In this document: positions 53,432 to 63,851 of the stretch, piece by piece
Position numbering within the stretch: position 1 is the stretch's first letter
Layout: every line of letters starts with the position of its first letter
NCBI GenBank assembly: GCA_034670405.1
Contig: JAXDDX010000120.1
Coordinates: forward strand, 372,001 to 436,000
DNA length: 64,000 nucleotides
DNA from: Hoplostethus atlanticus
Taxonomy: Eukaryota > Chordata > Actinopteri > Trachichthyiformes > Trachichthyidae
Direction of reading: 5' to 3'
Notes under the pieces: generated by a model
Seen by the model: only the letters and a program-made list of their open reading frames with translations
The model's database searches: none
Told to the model about the DNA's origin: nothing
Position numbers and translations under genes: made by a program

Positions 53432-54439
53432 TTGTTCAGTTCTTGTCAAGATTATTTTTCCCCATTAAATCTTATGTTTTGGCATCTGGACCTCTGCACA
53501 CATCCTGACCGCAACACATGTGCGTGTTACCAACATGCAAATATGTGTCTCCTGATTGACAGTCTTGCAAAAAGAGGCTTGGTCCCCACAAAAAGCCTTT
53601 CTGCACTCCTTTCAAGTTTAACGTGCAATACAGAAGATGAAAGATGCATGCATCGCCAGTGCACAGAGTGCTGCTTTGACGAGGTGCAGCTTAGTGACCA
53701 CAGTCCAACTGACACTGCAACATGGGAGCAGTGGCAAAAGGAGGATGTTCTGGTTGGAGAGAAAACCTACAAAAATTGGGTTAAAAAAACTAAAAGGGGG
53801 ACAGTAGGAGAGCTGAACAAAGTGTTCCAGAAGGGGCTGGAGGAGATTGCGAGTCACCAGTTTAACTGGCTTCACCAGGTGCAGCAATTCAGGCACGTCA
53901 AAGAGAACCTTAAAAACAATGAGATGGTCTTGCACATTGACTTCTCAGAAAATGATGCCTGTAAACTAAACACTGAGATTCAGGCCTTTCACTTCGGTGG
54001 CAATAGACAACAGGCAACAATACACACTGTAGTTGCCTACTCAGTCAATGGCTCCCAGTGGTATGCCACAATTTCAAAGTCCTTACGACATGATGAACGT
54101 GCAGTATGGGCGCACACAAAGCCAGTTATAGATGATTTACAGAAAATAAATGACCATGCAATCAACACCCTGCATGTCCTGAGTGATGGGCCAGCAACTC
54201 AGTATCGCAATCAAGCAATCCTCATGAGCAGTATTCCCTATACATGGGGATTCAAGCGGGTCAGCTGGAACTTCTCAGAGCGTTCTCATGGAAAGGGTGC
54301 ACCCGATGGTGTTGGAGGAGTGTTGAAGCGTAAGGCAGACATGCATGTCCTTGGAGGCAGTGACCTTCAAACCCCAAGGGATTTGTACACTGCAAAAAAC
54401 AACTTGTGCTTAGTAAATATAGCGCAAAAAGTTTTATGA
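53432..54439 (+). CDS. Orphan protein with transposase-like acidic motifs
   Basis: The open frame is 335 codons; the true start may be an upstream exon. Cys-rich strings, CTHPDRNTCACYQHANMC and CMHRQCTECC, suggest zinc binding near residues 22-90. Then come LHIDFSENDACKLNTEIQAF, HVLSDGPATQYRNQAIL and ERSHGKGAPDGVGGVLKRKA. The spaced Asp residues in beta-strand-like context resemble an RNase H-fold nuclease. I recall relatives in many copies in fish and invertebrate genomes, but I know no assigned function. A truncated L1 lies 51 bases after the stop. Confidence 0.6.
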   Translation: MFSSCQDYFSPLNLMFWHLDLCTHPDRNTCACYQHANMCLLIDSLAKRGLVPTKSLSALLSSLTCNTEDERCMHRQCTECCFDEVQLSDHSPTDTATWEQWQKEDVLVGEKTYKNWVKKTKRGTVGELNKVFQKGLEEIASHQFNWLHQVQQFRHVKENLKNNEMVLHIDFSENDACKLNTEIQAFHFGGNRQQATIHTVVAYSVNGSQWYATISKSLRHDERAVWAHTKPVIDDLQKINDHAINTLHVLSDGPATQYRNQAILMSSIPYTWGFKRVSWNFSERSHGKGAPDGVGGVLKRKADMHVLGGSDLQTPRDLYTAKNNLCLVNIAQKVL

Positions 54440-54490
54440 TTTTCACATAAAAATATTAGGTTTCTGGTTTTGCTTAAATATTTGAATACA

Positions 54491-56094
54491 GGTGTAATAA
54501 AACATATATGGCTAGGTGGAGGGAGATAGAGTCCAATCTGTCAAATCGTTTCCCCATCCAAGCTGTAATTGCTGATAGGGGATTGATGTGCCGCTTGGAA
54601 AGAATGGGGAATCCCTGGTTAAGCCACACACTTCAAGTTTGGCAGAAAGTGATTAATGTTTGTGAGATACACAAAATGTTGAGAATGTTCAGATGGTTTG
54701 CTTATGACTCAGATTTTATTCCCAACAGAGCTGACGTCAGATTTAAATCATGGACAATGAATGGACTCACAACATTTTTCTCACTTACCCAAAGAAACAC
54801 TGTACACAGCTTTGAATTCCTAGAGGATAAGCATGGCTTGGAAAGGAATGACTTTCACAGATACCTTCAGTTGCGATCCTATATTGAACATGAATGTAAA
54901 TTGACTGATTTCTCAGATGTCGAATCAGAATTTTATCATATTGTGAAATCTGCTATGACAATGACCCCATCCAATTCCATTTCCAAATTGTACACTGCTC
55001 TATCCCACACCAATAAGAATAATACCTGGTACATTAAAAGAAAATGGGAAAGGGAAGCAGGGGTTGAGCTTTCTGAGGAGGTCTGGGGCGATATTTGGTC
55101 TTTCCAGTGGTCAACATCTAGTTCTATGGACTGGAGAGAACACTGTTGGAAAAATATTATCAGATACTTTAGGACACCATATCAGGAGAAATATAAAGGT
55201 GCTAACGTGCCATGTTGGAGACAATGTGGCTCGACCGTGGCTAACCACTATCATGTCTTTTGGGATTGTCCTAAGCTGAGGGTGTTCTGGGAGGGTATTC
55301 GAGTTTCATTAGGTAGACATTCAAATACCCTTGGGTTTTGAAGCCCTTTACTTAGGTCATGTTTCCTTTCTGGAAAGCAGGAGAGATATAAAGCTGTTGC
55401 AAATACTCTTGGTGGCAAGCAAAAAGTCGATCACCAGAAGGTGGTTAAGCCCAATTCCACCCACACAAGATGATTGGATTGGAATTATTTTAGAAATATT
55501 CAGTATGGAAAAATTAACCTATCTACTAAAAACTCAACAGGATAAATTTTATCAAATTTGGAACATTTGGATAAAATTTATAGCCCCAATGAGAGCGGAC
55601 TTTATATGATCTCACTGGCATTACGATTTTGTGACTCATTTGTTTAAATTTTTATTTGATTATTCTTGTTACTTCTATGACAGCAGCAGCGGGCGCCCCC
55701 CTCGGTTCTTGTAAATAGTTCATTTTTTGTTAATTTATATCAAAGTTGTTTACGACTATGTGTGCATAAGAATCTCCCTTGAATCTGTCTCATACAGGCA
55801 CCCCTGTTATTGTGTCCTAATGAGCATGATGTGAGCGTTTTGATACTGTTATGTCACAATTGTTGTGGGACTTAAGCCACTTGGAGGGTGGAATTCTAGT
55901 GTGATAAAAGGGGACTGAAACAAAGGACGATGATCACACACTCCTTGAACTCTTCTGCCTTAATTTTGAAGATGCATAATGTTTGGAACTCTATACACAA
56001 AAAACTGGAAAGGGATCTATTTTTGTTACTGTGTTTAACTGGACATGTTTTCCTGCCTTTCCCAAATAAAGATATAATTTAAAAAAAAAAGAAA
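54491..56094 (+). mobile_element. 5'-truncated L1 LINE with 15-bp target duplication
   Basis: AAATATTTGAATACA occurs at 54476-54490 and 56095-56109. The insert ends with AATAAAGATATAATTT and an A-rich tail. It contains only the C-terminal end of L1 ORF2 and the 3' UTR. Confidence 0.92.
54508..55609 (+). pseudogene. L1 ORF2 C-terminal fragment
   Basis: It reads WTMNGLTTFFSLTQRNTVHS, FEFLEDKHGLERNDFHRYLQ, then a Cys/His element (CWRQCGSTVANHYHVFWDCP). A frameshift near 55335 is followed by WLSPIPPTQDDWIGIILEIF. This is the region after RT in fish L1. The RT and endonuclease are absent through 5' truncation. Confidence 0.87.
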
Positions 56095-56109
56095 AAATAT
56101 TTGAATACA

Positions 56110-56875
56110 TTGCATTATTTTTATGTGTTCAAAAGGTATAACATTTGCCAATATAAATCCAATTGAATACACTGCAAAATTTTTACGCATATTTCTGAAT
56201 ATAACCAACAACTTAAAAATATTATGTTGGAATTAAGTAACATGTTGCATCTCTGTCCATGTGTGTGTGCACTTTGTTTGACTGCACGTGCATGTGTCAA
56301 GAGGACAATCCTGCGGTCAAAAATAGCCGTCTTTGTTTGAAAGAAATTGGCAGGTAAGGAGCGAACTTATGTAGCTAGGCTATCATATGTTTTCAAAGTA
56401 AGCAATGTTCAAGTACGAAAAGCATTTTATTCTCATAAAACCCATCACCAGAGCAGAGGTTTGCACGACTGACTGGGTAAAGGGACGTTAGTGGGCATGC
56501 ATATATTAGCTAGCTTTGAAGCATTTGGTCAGGCTCCATTTAATATATAAATCGCTAGAATGGTGTATTTAAAACGAGAATAGTGTTGTGAGAAGTATGT
56601 TCTGACTAGCTGTACCTAAAAGCATGTGCTAGCTACGGCGTGTTAGTAGCTAGCTATCTAGCTTTTCTGTCTACCGTCTGCCTGATTCCATGTGACGCAG
56701 CAGTTTCCTCACATTGATTTTAATACACATCTTCATCAGGTGTTGACCCACTCGGACGGCACTTGACGGTCCATATTTCTCAGAATTCATTTCAAGGTAT
56801 GTGGATATATTCAAATAGCTTGTCAGTGTGTTTTCATTTTTAGTTAGGGTTACATGAGGATATCTTTTACACAAT
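56110..56875 (+). repeat. Partial copy of the SAMD3-like gene unit, 5' region
   Basis: Bases 56690-56865 closely match 61235-61425, the non-coding stretch before the SAMD3-like gene (GACGGCACTTGACGGTCCAT, ATTTCAAGGTATGTGGATAT with a GTATGT donor). Bases 56475-56660 are repeated at 57512-57725. A solo LTR follows. No coding exon is seen. Confidence 0.7.
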
Positions 56876-57479
56876 TGTGGCGGGCTCGCCACAATACCGG
56901 GGTCCGTGACAGACAGAGATGTAGGCAGGAGGAGGGTTAACTGGCCAGCGGGCCGTTTTATTCACAAAACCCGCAATAAACCCGGCCCCGGCGCTGACGG
57001 CAGTGTAGAGCGCCGTCTTCCCCAGCGCGCCTCCTCCCTCACGGCAGGTCAGCCGCGGAGCACCAAGGCTGGTCCAGTCCGCCGGGCTTCCAGGGACGTC
57101 CCGCCCCAACCCCGACTGGCCAGCCATTCCAGGCTGCACCCGGCCGCATCCTCCGCGGAGCTTGGCAGGTCGCCATCGCCGCCTTCGACGCCCGCTCTCC
57201 CACTCCGTCGTTCCGCCGCTCCGGCTTCTGCTGGCTCGTCTCCTCTCCCACACAGTCCGACTCGACTCTGTCTCCTGCCGAACTCCATTCGCTCTACCAG
57301 CCTCTCACACTGGCGCGCTCTCCCAGTCCCACACTCACACGCAGGTTAAAAAGGGCCCGGCTGCAATCAGGCTTAATTGGCCGCAGCCGGTCCCGGATCC
57401 AGGGTAGAGTCAGTCCACCGACTCAACTCTCCCCTGGATCCAAGTTAAGCCTCACCCCACCCTCCTCCCAGCCGCCACA
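56876..57479 (-). repeat. Solo LTR, minus orientation
   Basis: It starts TGTGGCGGGC and ends GCCGCCACA, with ACAAT duplicated (56871-56875 and 57480-57484). On the minus strand it has a CCCTTTTTAACC core and AATAAAACGGCC. It is related in layout to the LTR at 52276. Length is 604 and it is GC-rich. Confidence 0.87.
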
Positions 57480-57484
57480 ACAAT

Positions 57485-58262
57485 GAATTGTTGCTTAGGC
57501 GGGCATTTTGACTGGGTAAAGGGACGTTAGTGGGCATGCATGTTAGTTAGCTTGCATGCATGTTAGCTAGCTTTGAAGCATTTGGTGATGCTCCATTTTA
57601 TATATAAATCGCTAGAATGGTGTATTTAAAACGAGAATAGTGTTGTGAGAAGTATGTTCTGACTAGCTGTACCTAAAAGCACCTGCTAGCTACCGCGTGT
57701 TAGTAGCTAGCTATCTAGCTTTTCCACGTCAACTAGGCTAACGGCTTAAACGCTTGTTGCGTTGCAGAACGTCGCCATCAGCGTTCACTGTCAGGGGAAT
57801 GATTAATTGAAACCAATGAAAGCTGCCACACAATTGCAGAGCTTGAATTCTTGACGCTGGACGCAAGCGTTCACTGCATTGAAATAATGAGAAATAAAGT
57901 TGATATTTGTTATTTTCTGGTGTATTGACTCTCTAGCCTATTCTTTGCAATTTGATTCTCACTCCTGTCTGGTTTCTGTATTCAGCTATCTCAACATTTT
58001 TCTGTAGCTTAATAGGGTACTAAATGTTTAGTGTGTTATAATGTGATATATGTCCTAAAATGCTGGGATATTGCCAATAGGCTATAGGTGCTTACCACTC
58101 AGATAAAATATCTGTATCTATTTACTCTGTCATTTTAAAGTTATGTTTCTTATAAATGTAATACTTATGCTATGCATATGTTTCTATTAAAGTCTCCAAG
58201 TTTCTCAGCGCGCTCTGTGTGGCAGGTAGACCCATTCCAGTCCGCCCGCACGTCTCTCTCTT
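57485..58262. repeat. Second copy of the 190-bp repeat, then unassigned sequence
   Basis: 57512-57725 repeats 56475-56660. GTCGCCATCAGCGTT at 57771-57785 is the exact reverse complement of 61016-61030, the left edge of the SAMD3-like unit, suggesting terminal inverted repeats. From 57800 to 58262 nothing is recognised. Confidence 0.6.
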
Positions 58263-58800
58263 GCAGGCGCCCTGTCAGGGCCAATGCATTTCTCCATTGA
58301 CGCTTTTCACTCTGTCTACTCTTTAGTCTCTACACATAATATACGTTCGTTACTCACCAAAGTGAAGACGTTTTTTAGAACGATGAAAGCCTTTTCTCCT
58401 GGGTGGCTACACTGTCGGCCCCCCACCCAGTATAAAAAAGCAGTTTTTTGCACTTAAATGGCACATATCCACACATCGAATGCACGTCCATTTTAAACTT
58501 CATGTCTAATCTCTCGCGATACCAGAAAGACGGAGATCTCTGATTGTCTGGTATCGCGAGACTAGACAGGAAGTTTAAAATGGACCATCGTGTGGATATG
58601 TGCTATTTAAGTGCAAATAAGTGCTTTTTTATACTGGGTAGGGGGCGGACAGTGTAGCCACCCAGGAGAAAAGGCTTTCATCGTTCGAAAAGCGTCTTTA
58701 GTTCGGTGAGTAACGAACGTATATTATGTGTAGAGACTAAAGAGTAGACAGAGTGAAAAGCATCAATGGAGAAATGCATTGGCCCTGACAGGGCGCCTGC
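58263..58800. repeat. 538-bp near-perfect palindrome
   Basis: The left end GCAGGCGCCCTGTCAGGGCC is the reverse complement of the right end. The arms match nearly throughout, with scattered substitutions and small indels, around a centre with CTCTCGCGATACCAGA and its inverse (58510-58560). Both arms contain CCTTTTCTCCTGGGTGGCTA or its complement. It lies in the intron left of an importin-alpha exon. It is probably a foldback MITE, but no target duplication is clear. Confidence 0.9.
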
Positions 58801-58926
58801 GAGAGCAGACGACCTGGACCAGGGCTAGTCTCCCTCTTACATTGACGTTGTGTCTCGCATCCAACCCTGTCCCATCCACTCCCAACAACCACTAGCTTTA
58901 TAACTGACCTAACGTCCCTCCCACAG

Positions 58927-59170
58927 AAAACTGTCGATCGCATCATCAGCGCCGGCCTCATCCCCAAGTTTGTCAGCTTCCTGAGTCTGGCCGAGTGCTC
59001 TCCCATCCAGTTTGAGGCAGCCTGGGCCCTCACCAACATCGCCTCCGGCACCTCGGACCAAACCACCGCTGTGGTGGAAGGGGGCGCCATCCCCACCTTC
59101 ATCAGCCTGGTGACCTCCCCGCTGCCCCACATCAGTGAGCAGGCCATCTGGGCCCTGGGAAACATCGCAG
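58927..59170 (+). CDS. kpna2: Importin-alpha (kpna2-like) exon a
   Basis: A TCCCACAG acceptor precedes and a GTGAGA donor follows. It encodes armadillo repeats with [40 protein letters not shown] and [14 protein letters not shown]. The W-X3-N pairs (WALTN, WALGN) are the nuclear-localisation-signal binding Trp and Asn of importin alpha, the cytoplasmic adaptor that carries cargo to importin beta. Frame and phase are intact. Earlier exons (importin-beta-binding domain) are not in the window. Confidence 0.88.
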
Positions 59171-59326
59171 GTGAGAAGAGCCTTCGGTATATCCTGTCGT
59201 GTGTGCATGATGTGTGACAGTTGACACCATGCCTCACTGCCACTTCTTGTGAGGCGTCTAACCAACTCAACTCTCGATATGATTGCAGTATTTTGTGAAA
59301 TGTCACATTGTAGATCAGTGAGCATT

Positions 59327-60060
59327 GATTACATTACATTACATTACAGTCATTTAGCAGACGCTTTTATCCAAAGCGACTTACAATAAGTGCATTCAAC
59401 ATAGGTAGGCAAGAAAACTACTAGTCACCAGAAATCGTAAGTGCATTTCCTTCCTAAACAAGCAACTAAGAGCATAACTAGTGTTAAGGTAAGAGTGCAA
59501 TAAGTTAGCAACCTACTATATCTTAAACAAATGAGACAAATGAGACAAATAAGAGAATCAAATAACAAGAGCTAAGACAAATAAGTGAACCAAATAAGCA
59601 AGAGCTAAGACAAATAAGTGTATCAAATGAACAAGAGCCAATAAACAAGAGCTCAGACACATAATTGACGACAAATAGGCAAGGCTAAGAGGAAGGGTCA
59701 GAGTAGTGTTTCCTGAAGAGGTGGGTTTTCAGCCTGCGGCGAAAGATGGGCAGCGACTCTGCTGTCCTGACATCAGTGGGGAGTTCATTCCACCACTGCG
59801 GGGCCAGGACAGAGAAGAGCCGTGACCGTGTAGATCGGCCGCAGGGCCCTCTGAGCGACGGGACAACCAGTCGCCTCGAGGCAGCAGAGCGAAGTGGTCG
59901 GGCGGGGGTGTAAGGCTTGACCATAGCCTGGAGGTAAGAAGGAGCTGTTCCTTTCACTGCCCTATAGGCTAGCACCAGGGTCTTGAACTGGATGCGAGCC
60001 GCTACAGGGAGCCAGTGTAGAGAACGGAGAAGGGTAGTTGTATGGGAGAACTTGGGGCGA
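59327..60060 (-). repeat. L2-type LINE 3' fragment, minus strand
   Basis: The plus strand begins ATTACATTACATTACATTAC and GCAGACGCTTTTATCCAAAG, the inverse of an L2 tail. The minus-strand ORF 59975-59685 reads MLAYRAVKGTAPSYLQAMVK, then RSRLFSVLAPQWWNELPTDV and ESLPIFRRRLKTHLF, the C-terminal end of an L2 protein. It is inserted in the importin-alpha intron. Confidence 0.85.
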
Positions 60061-60185
60061 TTGATGGGGGATTCTTTGCTAAAAAACGCTTTTCTTTTTC
60101 GATTGCTCCCATTTCTGGTTTGTGTGTGGTCACAAGCGTCCGGTATATGTAGTCATTATATAATAACGTTATTACAATACTTGAA

Positions 60186-60395
60186 TGAACTCCCCACTGA
60201 TGTCAGGACAGCAGAGTCGCTGCCCATCTTTCGCCGCAGGTTGAAAACTCACCTCTTCAAGAAATACTACCCTGACACCTCTTCAAGAAATACTACCCTG
60301 ACCCTTCCTCTTAGCAATTATTATATGTATTATATATATTATTGTAAGTCGCTTTGGATAAAAGCGTCAGCTAAATGACCGTAATGTAATGTGAT
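60186..60395 (+). repeat. L2-type LINE 3' end, plus strand
   Basis: It reads NELPTDVRTAESLPIFRRRL then a 26-base tandem duplication (CTCTTCAAGAAATACTACCC, two copies at about 60253-60304). The tail TAAGTCGCTTTGGATAAAAG with ACCGTAATGTAATG ends it. It faces the minus-strand copy at 59327-60060. Confidence 0.83.
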
Positions 60396-60427
60396 CTACT
60401 TGAATGTTTTTCTGCCCTTTACCTCAG

Positions 60428-60522
60428 GCGATGGCTCCAGCTACAGAGACCAAGTGATCAAACACGGCGCCATCGAGCCACTGCTGTCCCTGCTTGCGGT
60501 CCCTGACTGGTCCGTCTTCTCT
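60428..60522 (+). CDS. kpna2: Importin-alpha (kpna2-like) exon b
   Basis: A CCTCAG acceptor and GTGAGT donor bound it, and its phase matches exon a (GCAG joined to GCGATGGC). It encodes [20 protein letters not shown] then [12 protein letters not shown], an armadillo repeat. No defect. Confidence 0.87.
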
Positions 60523-60830
60523 GTGAGTGCTCATCCATGTATCCTGTTCATCCAAAAATGATTTATTGACATATTTGCCAGCAATGGACAGTGGACTAAC
60601 ACATTGCTTTGTCAGAAGCTAGTGTTCCTGTTTTTTTAACATGTTGTACAGAAATTAAATGTGGTTGATTAGGTGGACTTTGGTTTGTAGTGCGAAGTGG
60701 CAGCATGAGTTGTATTCCCTTTTCACCACTAGATGGTGCCGCCTACCTTATAATGCTACGTGATACTTTAGGATTTACACCCACAATCGGATCCAGGGCA
60801 TTAAGTATTTAGTGATCCCTGTCGTTTCAG

Positions 60831-60998
60831 TCTGGTTACCTCAGGAACGTCACCTGGACACTGTCCAACCTCTGCCGGAACAAGAACCCCGCGCCGCCAT
60901 TGGCCGCCGTGCGCCTGCTCCACCACGACGACAAGGAGGTGCTGGCCGACACCTGCTGGGCCGTGTCCTACCTGACGGACGAGCGGTCTATGTGGCAG
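60831..60998 (+). pseudogene. kpna2: Importin-alpha (kpna2-like) exon c, damaged
   Basis: A GTTTCAG acceptor precedes [20 protein letters not shown], then [20 protein letters not shown] and [16 protein letters not shown]. Between AAV and RLLHHDD about eight residues usual for this family are absent, an in-frame loss of about 24 bases. After SYLTD the sequence departs from importin alpha, and a repeated gene unit starts within about 15 bases. CAG-GTAGAC at 60996-61004 could act as a donor. The gene is probably broken here, unless later exons lie beyond the window. Confidence 0.7.
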
Positions 60999-61030
60999 GT
61001 AGACGATGTTGACGCAACGCTGATGGCGAC

Positions 61031-62204
61031 GCAACGCTGATGGCAACGCAACGCTTGCAGTGTGTTTAAGCCGTTAGGTTAGCTATGTTAGCTATGTAAA
61101 TATGTGTAGTGAAAAGAAGTTTGCGGGATATTTTGCGCATGTGGTTGCAATGTTTCTCAGTTATCAACTTTAGCTTGCTAGCTAGCTAACGTTAAATGAA
61201 GCAAGATTCTATTTGAAATAACTGGGCTCTTGAGTTTCCTCATTGTCATTGACTTTAATCAAAACACATCTTCATCAGGTGATGACCCACTCTGACGGCA
61301 CTTGACGGTCCATATTATACAGAATTCATTTCAAGGTATGTGGATATATTCAAATAGCTTATGTCAGTGTGTTTTCATTTTAAGTTATGGTTACATGAGG
61401 ATGGATCTCTTTTACACATGAAGGCGGGCATTTTAAATACATACCAGACTGGGTTTTGAGCTGGAATCCACACCGAAGGTTCAAGTCCTTAGGCAAAAGG
61501 AATTGGCAGACATCTACCCATTAGCAGCATACGCTGTTGGCCAGAAGCGCATGGTATCCCTCAAGCGTCACATTTGCCTACCATATTAGGTAACATTATT
61601 TTATGTTTTGAGTTCTTTTAAGCTATGCTATTTCAACACTTGATATTAATCATCTTTAAAGTCTTTTCCTCCCAAAATACAACAACTTCTGTTGAAAAAC
61701 ATTACATTGTTAATTTGACTCATGTAGAACACTGTTCTTATAGAAGGCTTTACTGACGATGACTGGGATCTACAGTCAATTCCCTTACTCTAGACCAGTG
61801 GTTCTCAAACTGTGGTACTACTAAGTACCACCTAGTGGTACGCCATGACTCTGGAAATGTATTGTCTGCTAGCTAAGAGCACGAGACATTGGGTGGGAAG
61901 TTACAACCAAAACCATTAAAACCTTTGAGATTCATTTTAATATAAATAACTAAACTTGCTAATAGAATAGCAAGATGGTACCATTCCAACTACTACTGTG
62001 TGTGTGTGTGTGACCAAAACAAACACAAAAAAATGATATTTTCCGATCGCGGAGTGGGGCTTTAAAATGATGAGGTCTAATATTGAACCATTAAGCAGCA
62101 CTTAACTTGTGTTTGAATGGGATACCCATACACCTTTTTAATTTCTCTTTGTACCCATATGATAACTAACGTGATAACTAACATGACATTTATTTTTGTT
62201 ACAG
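61031..62204. other. 5' non-coding part of the SAMD3-like unit
   Basis: Bases 61235-61425 are shared with 56690-56865. A (GT)n tract lies at about 61997-62012. An ACAG acceptor at 62201-62204 leads into the coding exon. 61440-61600 may hold a short exon, but no frame is convincing. Confidence 0.4.
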
Positions 62205-63203
62205 GATCTCTTTCTGTACAACGAACCAGAAATGTCTGCCAGGCTGCGGGTCATGTTGGAGAACCCTGATATCCGTAAGCTTACACTGCCTTCTGGAATC
62301 CCTGCTACTGTGGCTGAGTTTAGCTCAATTGTGCAAGAGACATTCCAGCTTCAAAGGGATTTCGTTCTACAGTACATGGACAGTGAATTCGGAGATCAGT
62401 TTTTCTCCTTGACGGATACTGATGACATTAAGGATAAAGACACCATGAAAGTGATTTATCTTGACCCACCCCCTGTCATTACTCTAAATCTCGATTGTGT
62501 TAACAGTTCTACCGTGCCATCAGACGACGCATGCTCCTCTCGATCAAGTGATACAGTGATCTTGTCCTCTCCAGAGCGTTCCCAACGTTCACATCCTTGG
62601 CCATCTGAGTTTGAAATTCCTCGCTTTGCTTACGACACAGAGCTCCTTCTTGAGGCAGCAAATGAAGAATACAGAAAGAATGGAACACAACTCAACAATC
62701 CGTCTGTGAAGTCAGACATCCTGGAAAAAATTGTCTGAAGCGATCTTCCAGTTCACAGCCTATCCTTCAAGTATACAAATATGCCAAGTTGCAGAAGCCT
62801 TGGTACAAAAGCACCCATGCCTTAAGGAGCCTGGGTCCTGGACAGGCATGTACGGATGGCAAACCAGCCTGAAGTTCAAGATGGCCAATTACAGGGCAAA
62901 ACTGAGAGCAATCGGATGCCCAGAAGTGGAAGTGAACTCTGTCAAGAGAAAGTCAGCAGAGGATAGACCTCCGGCCAAGAACGTAAAAAAGCCAAAGAAG
63001 GCGGAGGTAAACTTCCTCCCACCCCGTCCCATTGGTGAAACACAAGAGATCCAGGAGAGGAAGCGAGTGGAGCTTCTCAGCGAAGTACAAAGACATGACA
63101 ACAGTGTGAGTGAAAAAATGGCAAAGACCTTCTCACACAGAAGATAAGATGTCGTTTCTTGGAAGGACTTCCAAGAAAGATGGCCAGCCCTGTTCGAGCC
63201 CAC
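62205..63203 (+). pseudogene. SAMD3-like protein, main exon
   Basis: The N-terminal part resembles a PB1/ubiquitin-like fold (LTLPSGIPATVAEFSSIVQE, FVLQYMDSEFGDQFFSLTDT). A Ser-rich linker follows, then EFEIPRFAYDTELLLEAANE and SVKSDILEK. An extra A in a run near 62727 causes a TGA at 62736. The frame continues shifted: SEAIFQFTAYPSSIQICQVA, GSWTGMYGWQTSLKFKMANY, a Lys-rich stretch, LPPRPIGETQ. A TAA at 63145 interrupts it before WKDFQERWPALFEPTQ and a GT donor near 63208. It is a pseudogene. Confidence 0.72.
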
Positions 63204-63464
63204 TCAGGTACAAAGACAGTTGAATAAAAATAGTAATTAAATGTTAACAATTGATAATGATTCATTCTTTGTTGTCTTGACCTGAGATACTCATCACATC
63301 CATCAGTCACAAGTCTGTCAGCACCAGTCTCCAGTCTATCATTTAACCATGCATTAGAAATTAGTCTTCATATTTTCTCACTCTGCACATGCTCTAATCT
63401 GTTCAGAGGATAGGCTATGTTCCCTCCCTCTACTCCCTTGAAGTACTCTTTTATTCTCTCTCTC

Positions 63465-63499
<35 letters not shown>

Positions 63500-63500
63500 G
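63204..63500. other. Intron with (TC)n microsatellite
   Basis: Unassigned, then (TC)n at about 63454-63496 forming the pyrimidine tract before ACAG at 63497-63500. Confidence 0.6.
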
Positions 63501-63851
63501 ATTGAGGAGGAGTTCAGAAGAATAACGACTGTTCCACTTCACCTTCATGCGGAAGCTGGACGAATATACGCCAAAACTGTTGGACCTGTTTAAGTCAAAA
63601 GGAGGTGCTGTGAGGTCCCGGCTGCAGAGCATCCTGGAAGTGCTGTATGAGGTATGCCCTCATAATACATTCACATTACAGTTAAAAATTGACATTTATT
63701 TGGTTGCCTGTAGTAAATGCAACTATTTGGATAACCTTTATGTAATCTGTGTAACCCCAGTGCAACACCATTGAGGAAAAAAGAGACTGTGATCCGTGGC
63801 CTGATCACATACCTTGGCGAAAGCGTGGAGGACCTGATCAAAGAATACAAG
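63501..63851 (+). pseudogene. SAMD3-like protein, last two exons in window
   Basis: Exon 63501-63651 begins IEEEFRRITTV. It shifts frame near 63537 to FMRKLDEYTPKLLDLFKSKG and ends at a GTATGC donor. Exon 63761-63851 begins after CCCAG with NTIEEKRD, then shifts to VIRGLITYLGESVEDLIKEY. Two more frameshifts confirm that the copy is dead. Confidence 0.65.

Noticed and set aside
56867..57407. Overlapping GC-rich ORFs on both strands
   Set aside because: They fall in a solo LTR with ACAAT duplication and have no domain.
58222..61004. TGTGGCAGGTAGAC shared at 58222 and 60991 as an exon duplication
   Set aside because: Only 14 bases are shared with no supporting frame, so I could not exclude chance.
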